From the NCBI GenBank assembly GCA_004963905.1, contig SUGL01000001.1, positions 372,001 through 436,000 on the forward strand: a stretch of 64,000 nt of DNA, given 5' to 3'. Source of the stretch: Mesorhizobium sp. (GTDB taxonomy: Bacteria; Pseudomonadota; Alphaproteobacteria; Rhizobiales; Rhizobiaceae). The translations under genes were made by a program, and so were the position numbers. This document shows positions 59,276 through 64,000 of this stretch, one piece after another; within the stretch, counting starts at the first letter, position 1; each line of letters starts with the position of its first letter. A model generated the notes under the pieces. The model did no database searches and had not been told where the DNA came from. It worked only from the letters and a program-made list of their open reading frames with translations.

Positions 59276-60934
59276 TTAACCCGCGGCTTCCGGCGCGGCG
59301 GCCCATTTGCGCAGGATCTGGGCGGTGCGTTCCTCGTTGAGGTCGACCATGCGTGCCAGCCGTTCCTGCGGCGCCGGCCTGATCTTCTGGCGCAGATCAT
59401 CGAGCGGGGTGGCGCCGGGACGGGTGCCCGGCAGGGCGCCGACCGGCGCCTCGGAAGCGATCGCGGCGACCGGCGCGTCGGGCGTCGGCAACGAGCGCTG
59501 GACATCGTCGAAGCTGGGACCGGCGATTGCCGCGGGCTTGGCCGATGCCGTCAGCGCGGCCGCCATCGGCCGCAGCCCAAAGAAGGCGACCAGGAACACC
59601 ACGACGATGAAGGCGCCGGCGTTGATCAGCGTGCCGGCGTACGTGCCGATAGAGGCGAGCATGCCAGGCTGGTCGATCGGCTCGCCGTCCAGACCGTCGA
59701 TGAACTCGACCGCCGAGACGTCGATGATGTCGCCGCGCTTCTCGTCGAAGCCGGTGGCGGAGGCCACCATCTTCTGGATGTCTGCAACGCGCTTGGCGAT
59801 CTGCTCGGGCGTGGCGTCCTTGCCGAGAATGGTCTTGAGCCGATCCTGGTTGACGACGACCGCGATCGACATCTTGGTGACGGAATAGCCGTTGGAGACG
59901 GTGGCGATCTTCTTGGAGTTGATCTCGTAATTGGTGATCTCTTCCTTGCGGTCGTTCTGCGAGGAGGACTGCGGCCCCTCGGTGGTGGTCGTCTGCGTCT
60001 CGGGCAGGTTCTGCTCGACACTGGTCGGGGTCGAAGCCTGTTTCTGGTTGCTGGCCTCGTTGGTGCGCACCGACTGCACCGAACGCTCGACGCGGGATTC
60101 GGGATCGAAGATCGTCTCTTCGGTCTGGCGGGTGTCGGTGTTGACATCGGCCTTGACGCTGGCGCGGAAATTGTCGGGACCGAGATAGGGGGTCAGCGCC
60201 CGGCGGATGTTGTCGCCGATCTGCGCCTCGACCGTCTGCTCGACGCCGAGCGTGCGGGCGGCGCTGGTGTTGGAGGTGTCGTCGCCGGCGGCGAGCAGGT
60301 TGCCGTTGGAATCGAGCACCGTGACCTTGTCGGCCGACAGGCCGGGAACGGCGGCTGCGACCAGGTGACGGATCGACTGCGCGCTCTTCTCGGCATCGGC
60401 GCCGGCGTAGCGGATGACCACCGAAGCCGAGGGCTGCTGCTCGTCGCGGCGGAAATTGGCGCGCTCGGACATGACGATGTGGACGCGCGCCGCCTTGACG
60501 CCGGCGATCGACTGGATGGTGCGCGCGATCTCGCCTTCCAGCGCGCGCACGCGGGTGATCTGCTGCATGAAGGACGTCAGGCCGAGCGAGCCGACATTGT
60601 CGAACAGCTCGTAGCCGGCGTTGGCGCTGGTCGGCAGGCCCTTTTCGGCGAGCAGCATGCGCGCCTGCGCGGTGGTGCCGGCCGGCACCAGCACGGACGT
60701 TCCGTCGGCGCCGACATCGAAGCCGATGCCGGCCTCGCCCAGCACCAGGCCGATCTGGTTCACGTCGTTGCGGTCGAGCCCAACATAGAGCGTCTCGTAG
60801 GCCGGACGGTTGAGGTAGACCGAGGCGAGGCCGATGACGGCCATGACCAGCGCGGCGATGCCGCCCATGAGAGCGAGACGCCTGACGCCGAATCCCCGCA
60901 GATTCGCGATGAGGCTCTGGATCTGTTCCGGCAC
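59276..60934 (-). CDS. fliF: flagellar MS-ring protein FliF
   Basis: A 552-residue MS-ring protein. It has an N-terminal membrane helix (LALMGGIAALVMAVIGLASV), ring-building motifs (YETLYVGLDRNDVNQIGLVL; GSLGLTSFMQQITRVRALEG; the SERANFRRDEQQPSASV block) and a second helix near residue 440 (LINAGAFIVVVFLVAFFGLR). The start is GTG 60934 with GGGAG upstream. It begins a tightly packed operon with the FliH-like gene, motB, motC, fliK and the transglycosylase gene. Confidence 0.95.
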   Translation of the reverse strand: MPEQIQSLIANLRGFGVRRLALMGGIAALVMAVIGLASVYLNRPAYETLYVGLDRNDVNQIGLVLGEAGIGFDVGADGTSVLVPAGTTAQARMLLAEKGLPTSANAGYELFDNVGSLGLTSFMQQITRVRALEGEIARTIQSIAGVKAARVHIVMSERANFRRDEQQPSASVVIRYAGADAEKSAQSIRHLVAAAVPGLSADKVTVLDSNGNLLAAGDDTSNTSAARTLGVEQTVEAQIGDNIRRALTPYLGPDNFRASVKADVNTDTRQTEETIFDPESRVERSVQSVRTNEASNQKQASTPTSVEQNLPETQTTTTEGPQSSSQNDRKEEITNYEINSKKIATVSNGYSVTKMSIAVVVNQDRLKTILGKDATPEQIAKRVADIQKMVASATGFDEKRGDIIDVSAVEFIDGLDGEPIDQPGMLASIGTYAGTLINAGAFIVVVFLVAFFGLRPMAAALTASAKPAAIAGPSFDDVQRSLPTPDAPVAAIASEAPVGALPGTRPGATPLDDLRQKIRPAPQERLARMVDLNEERTAQILRKWAAAPEAAG

Positions 60935-61108
60935 GATTCAACCGCTCCCAGCATGACTGTCCGCCGGAAGACTAGACCGCGAAGCTTGTGCGAGGATGAT
61001 AGGGCGTGCCGCCCGAAAATACCCGGCGGGCTTGGGACGGCGACAGGCACGAAAGCGCGTGCCGCGCGAGGCCGGCGACCACTGCAGCAACGAGCCGCGG
61101 CGCAAACA

Positions 61109-61135
61109 AAAGGCCGCGCCCAGGGCGCGGCCTTT
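61109..61135 (-). terminator. terminator of the second flagellin gene
   Basis: AAAGGCCGCGCC (61109-61120) pairs with GGCGCGGCCTTT (61124-61135), 12 perfect pairs with a 3-base loop, followed on the minus strand by TTTTGTTTG. It lies 25 bp after the flagellin stop codon. Confidence 0.85.
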
Positions 61136-61159
61136 CGTTGTATCCGTAAGATAAGGCTA

Positions 61160-62230
61160 CTAGCCGTTCTTGAACAGCTGCAGGATCGACTGCGAGGAGC
61201 TGTTGGCGATCGACAGGGACTGGATGCCGAGCTGCTGCTGCACCTGCAGGGCCTGGAGGCGGGTCGATTCCTTGTTCATGTCGGCGTCGACGAGCTGGCC
61301 GACGCCGCGATCGATAGAGTCCATCAGGCTCTGCGTGAAGGTCTTCTGCAGGTCGATCGAGCTCTTGGCGGCGCCGAGCACGGTGGCGGCGTCAGTAAGC
61401 TGACTCATGACGTTGTCGATCTTGGTGACCATCTGCGTGATGATGTCATCGGTCACGCCCGTCGCCGTGATGTCTAGATTGAAGGCGGAGACGTTGTCGA
61501 TCTTGACGGGCGTGCCGCTCACGGCGCCCTGGCCTGCGGTGTTGGCGGCGATGTCGGTGGCGCCGCCGGCGATCGCGGCCGCATAGGCGGCATCGTACGC
61601 GGACTGGTCCGCGGCCGTGGAGTAGATCGAGGTCTGGCGGTCGAGGATGCCGTAATTCTTGACGTCGGTGGCGAGGCCGGAATCGAACAGCTTGGTGCTC
61701 TCGACATCGATGTCGATGGTTCCGAGCGAGATGGCGCCCGACGAGGACCGGTTGAACGAGGAGACGATCTTGGCGTCGGGCTGGACGCCGTCATTGGCGG
61801 CCGCGACCTGCTTGGACGTCACCGAGAGGAAATTCGAGCCGGAGAAGGTGGCGGCATCGGCAAAGGACTTCATCTGCGCCTGCAGCGCTGTGATTTCGGT
61901 CTGCGTCTTGGCCTTGTTGGCATCCGACTGGCCGACGCTGCCGAGCAGCTTGGTCTTGATCTTGCCGATCGTGTCCAGAACGTTGTTCATGCCGGTGTAG
62001 GCGGTGTCGACCTTCGAGGCGCCGAGGCCGAGCGCATCCTGCACCGTCGACAGCGCCGAGTTGTCGGAGCGCATCGTGGTGGCGATCGACCAGTAGGCGG
62101 CGTTGTCGGAGGCCTCGGAGACCCTGTAGCCGGTCGAGATCCGGGCCTGCGTCTGCTCGAGCGATTTGTTGGTGGCGTTGAGGCTTTGAAGTGCAGTCAA
62201 CGCCGCAGCGTTCGTCATGATGCTCGCCAA
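61160..62230 (-). CDS. flagellin (paralogue 1)
   Basis: A 356-residue flagellin. The conserved N-terminal D0/D1 helices (TALQSLNATNKSLEQTQARI, STGYRVSEASDNAAYWSIAT) and C-terminal helices (MDSIDRGVGQLVDADMNKES, LQALQVQQQLGIQSLSIANS) flank a variable surface region (about residues 150-260). The start is probably TTG 62230 (read MASIMTN as in the next flagellin), with AGGAG 8 bases upstream; an ATG start is 12 bp inside. It is exported without a cleaved signal. Confidence 0.92.
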   Translation of the reverse strand: MASIMTNAAALTALQSLNATNKSLEQTQARISTGYRVSEASDNAAYWSIATTMRSDNSALSTVQDALGLGASKVDTAYTGMNNVLDTIGKIKTKLLGSVGQSDANKAKTQTEITALQAQMKSFADAATFSGSNFLSVTSKQVAAANDGVQPDAKIVSSFNRSSSGAISLGTIDIDVESTKLFDSGLATDVKNYGILDRQTSIYSTAADQSAYDAAYAAAIAGGATDIAANTAGQGAVSGTPVKIDNVSAFNLDITATGVTDDIITQMVTKIDNVMSQLTDAATVLGAAKSSIDLQKTFTQSLMDSIDRGVGQLVDADMNKESTRLQALQVQQQLGIQSLSIANSSSQSILQLFKNG

Positions 62231-62474
62231 GAAACTCGCTCCTTCTCCAAAGCCGGCATGCCATACAGGCCGGATCGGCCCGCCCATCGGTTGCGATCGT
62301 GCCGGTCGGGCCGATTCGACAACCTGTCGTAGTCCAATGGTTAACCATAGCTACCGCGATATGGTTAATGGCCTGTTAAAAATCGGCTTCGAGAGGTTAA
62401 GGAGCGAGGGTTGCGCGAGCCTTGTGCGCGCCGTGTCCAAACGGATTCTGGCGACGCGCTTGAAGTTCCGTTTG

Positions 62475-62523
62475 ATGCATGTCGTTGGCCCAAAACCGCT
62501 GCGCGCTCTTGGGCGAAACGCAT
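62475..62523. repeat. palindromic intergenic repeat (copy B)
   Basis: A diverged copy of the repeat at 5625-5669. It begins ATGCATGTCG, then GCCCAAAACCGCTGCGC, and ends TTGGGCGAAACGCAT. The left and right arms no longer match fully (a four-base insert in the left arm). Confidence 0.7.
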
Positions 62524-62537
62524 TGGCAAACGCAAAT

Positions 62538-62562
62538 CGGGCCGCGCTTTTGGCGCGGCCCG
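62538..62562 (-). terminator. terminator of flagellin gene 2
   Basis: CGGGCCGCGC (62538-62547) pairs with GCGCGGCCCG (62553-62562), five-base loop, followed on the minus strand by ATTTGCG, a poor T-run. It lies 28 bp after the stop codon. Confidence 0.7.
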
Positions 62563-62590
62563 ATCGTGTTGCCTGGACGGTCGGGAGCGA

Positions 62591-63589
62591 TCAGCCGCGG
62601 AAGAGCGACAGGATCGACTGCGAGGAGCTGTTGGCGATCGACAGCGCCTGGACGCCGAGCTGCTGCTGAACCTGCAGGGCCTGGAGGCGGGTCGATTCCT
62701 TGTTCATGTCGGCATCGACGAGCTGACCGACGCCGCGGTCGATGGAGTCCATCAGGCTCTGCGTGAAGGTCTTCTGCAGGTCGATGGAGCTCTTGGCGGC
62801 GCCGAGCTTGGTGGCGGCGGTCGTCATGGCCTTGAGTGCGGTGTCGACGACGTTCATCATCTCCGAAATCTGGCTGTCGCTGGCACCCTTGCCCGTTGCC
62901 GAGTCGAAGATCTTCAGGCTGGCGACCGAGTAGGTGTCGCCGGCCGCCGCAGCCGCGCCCAGGGTCGGGTTCTGCGCCGTGGCGACGATGGCGCCGGTCG
63001 CGCCGACGCGGTCGGCGTCGAGGATGCCCTTGACCGTACCCGCCGTGGTGCCGGCTTCATACAGCTTGATGCTTTCCACGTTGACGTCGATCGTCGAGAT
63101 CGAAACCGCGCCGGTGGCGTCGCGGTTGAAGGCCGAAACGATCTTGACGTCGGCCGCGGCGGTGGCCGTGCCGCTGTTCACCGACAGCATGTTGGTGCCG
63201 GAGAAGGTGGCGCCGTCGGCGTAGGCCTTCAACTGGTCCTGAAGCGCCTTGATTTCGGTCTGGGTCTTCTCCTTGGAGGCATCCGTCTGGCCGTAGGATG
63301 CGGTCAGCTTCTGCTGGATCTGGTTGATGGTGTCGATAGCGCTGCTCATGCCGGTATAGGCGGTGTCGACCTTCGAGGCGCCGAGGCCGAGAGCGTCCGA
63401 AACGGTGGACATGGCCTGGTTGTCGGAGCGCATCGTGGTGGCGATCGACCAGTAGGCGGCGTTGTCGGAAGCCTGCGAGACGCGATAACCCGTCGAGATG
63501 CGGGCCTGGGTGGTGTCGAGGTTCTTCTGGGTGGCGTTCAAGCTCTGCAGCGCGGTCAGCGCCGAGGCATTGGTCATGATACTGGCCAT
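62591..63589 (-). CDS. flagellin (paralogue 2)
   Basis: A 332-residue flagellin with the same N- and C-terminal helices as its neighbour (MASIMTNASALTALQSLNAT; STGYRVSQASDNAAYWSIAT; IANSSSQSILSLFRG), but a different central region. AAGG lies about 10 bases before the ATG at 63589. Its leader contains a stable hairpin (63626-63646). The two genes probably form a mixed filament. Confidence 0.95.
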   Translation of the reverse strand: MASIMTNASALTALQSLNATQKNLDTTQARISTGYRVSQASDNAAYWSIATTMRSDNQAMSTVSDALGLGASKVDTAYTGMSSAIDTINQIQQKLTASYGQTDASKEKTQTEIKALQDQLKAYADGATFSGTNMLSVNSGTATAAADVKIVSAFNRDATGAVSISTIDVNVESIKLYEAGTTAGTVKGILDADRVGATGAIVATAQNPTLGAAAAAGDTYSVASLKIFDSATGKGASDSQISEMMNVVDTALKAMTTAATKLGAAKSSIDLQKTFTQSLMDSIDRGVGQLVDADMNKESTRLQALQVQQQLGVQALSIANSSSQSILSLFRG

Positions 63590-63625
63590 GATACTCGTAC
63601 CTTGATTTTACACGGATTTTTTTGA

Positions 63626-63646
63626 CATACCGGCATGTCCGGTATG
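63626..63646 (-). promoter_or_regulatory. hairpin in the flagellin 2 leader
   Basis: CATACCGG (63626-63633) pairs with CCGGTATG (63639-63646), 8 perfect pairs and a 5-base loop, 37 bases before the flagellin start codon. The position suits control of mRNA stability or translation, for example by FlbT, but it may also be a dispersed palindrome. Confidence 0.5.
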
Positions 63647-63841
63647 ACGGTGCGGCATCATGCCAATGACCGTTCGGTTAGGTCACCCGCCATCTGCGAG
63701 CGACTATGGCGGGAAGTCCCTACCAAAGGACTAAACTGGACGGTTAATCGAAAATAATAATTGGAAATTCGCGTCGTTGTTCATCAGCCAAAGTCCTCAG
63801 GACTTGGACGATCTCTCTCGCTGGCCGTTCGGGCAGTATGG

Positions 63842-64000
63842 TCAGGTAAAGGACCGCACCAGGCTGCCGACCAGAAGATTCCAGCCGTCGATCAGCACGA
63901 AAAACAGGATCTTGAACGGCAGGGAGACCACCGTCGGCGGCAGCATCATCATGCCCATCGCCATGGTGACGGTGGCGACGATGAGGTCGATGACGAGGAA
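63842..64000 (-). CDS. fliP: flagellar export gate protein FliP (C-terminal end, continues beyond window)
   Basis: The last 52 codons of Fli[21 protein letters not shown], then [20 protein letters not shown] and the ending [10 protein letters not shown], the typical FliP C-terminus. Its stop is at 63842-63844. The rest lies off the right edge. FliP is the core of the FliPQR gate, whose FliQ and FliR are encoded further along this cluster. Confidence 0.95.
   Translation of the reverse strand, partial: FLVIDLIVATVTMAMGMMMLPPTVVSLPFKILFFVLIDGWNLLVGSLVRSFT

Larger units (their letters stand above)
62231..62590. other. 360-bp region between the flagellin genes
   Basis: From the flagellin 1 side it holds the leader and promoter of that gene (AT-rich near 62340-62400), a diverged copy of the palindromic repeat (62475-62523) and the terminator of the other flagellin (62538-62562). 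No gene was seen. Confidence 0.7.

Noticed and set aside
1..64000. tRNA, rRNA, CRISPR, transposase or integrase genes
   Set aside because: No tRNA-like cloverleaf with a T-loop motif, no regular spacer arrays and no recombinase motifs were noticed on either strand; a tRNA or CRISPR program could confirm this.

Overview
The window looks like the chromosome of a high-GC alphaproteobacterium of the order Rhizobiales, most likely Mesorhizobium or a close relative. This rests on a rhizobial-type flagellar cluster (Rem/FtcR, FlbT, FlaF, MotC, short FlgD, FlgJ without a hydrolase domain), an Omp10-like lipoprotein, homospermidine synthase, a speF-type RNA leader before ornithine decarboxylase, and intergenic palindromic mosaic repeats. 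No transposase, integrase, CRISPR array, tRNA or rRNA was seen.

Region 1 (1-31.5 kb) is ordinary chromosome. It holds metabolic genes (5'-nucleotidase end, hss, a DUF3445 protein, pabB-pabC, oligoendopeptidase F, KDPG aldolase, trhO, aminotransferase, two SDRs, a denD-like dehydrogenase, ornithine cyclodeaminase family, amidase, odc), regulators (sigma-54 activator, AraC, LysR, and a LysR broken by one stop codon) and metal transporters (a CDF exporter, and a NicO permease with a DUF1007 partner). Non-coding features are a candidate anti-Shine-Dalgarno sRNA (about 17.47-17.55 kb), the speF leader (28.81-29.24 kb), 21-bp direct repeats between araC and an SDR gene, and two families of palindromic repeats.

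Region 2 (31.7-64 kb) is a flagellar cluster read almost wholly on the minus strand. In transcription order from the right edge: fliP (partial), two flagellins, fliF, a FliH-like gene, motB, motC, fliK, a lytic transglycosylase, rem, flgE, flgK, flgL, flaF, flbT, flgD, fliQ, then flhA, fliR, a fliJ-like gene, then flgJ, an FlgN-like gene and a FliL-like gene. Many junctions overlap by 4 bp. The run is interrupted twice by non-flagellar blocks: 40.0-47.3 kb (marR, epimerase, cupin, ClC channel, FAD oxidase, cupin, MFS transporter) and 33.4-36.7 kb (a Rieske-FAD oxidoreductase and a glutamate-receptor-like channel protein).

The genes share two themes. In polyamine metabolism, ornithine decarboxylase makes putrescine, homospermidine synthase uses it, and the FAD oxidase-cupin pair may oxidise a related amine. 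In motility, Rem, FlbT and FlaF control flagellin and filament genes, the export gate is FlhA/FliQ/FliR/FliP, and a transglycosylase encoded next to fliK may supply the wall-cutting activity that the rhizobial FlgJ lacks.

The best candidates for less-described biology are the receptor-channel protein without the K+ filter signature, the FliL-like protein at the end of the cluster, the flagellar transglycosylase, the candidate sRNA and the palindromic operator/promoter before the SCP2 gene.
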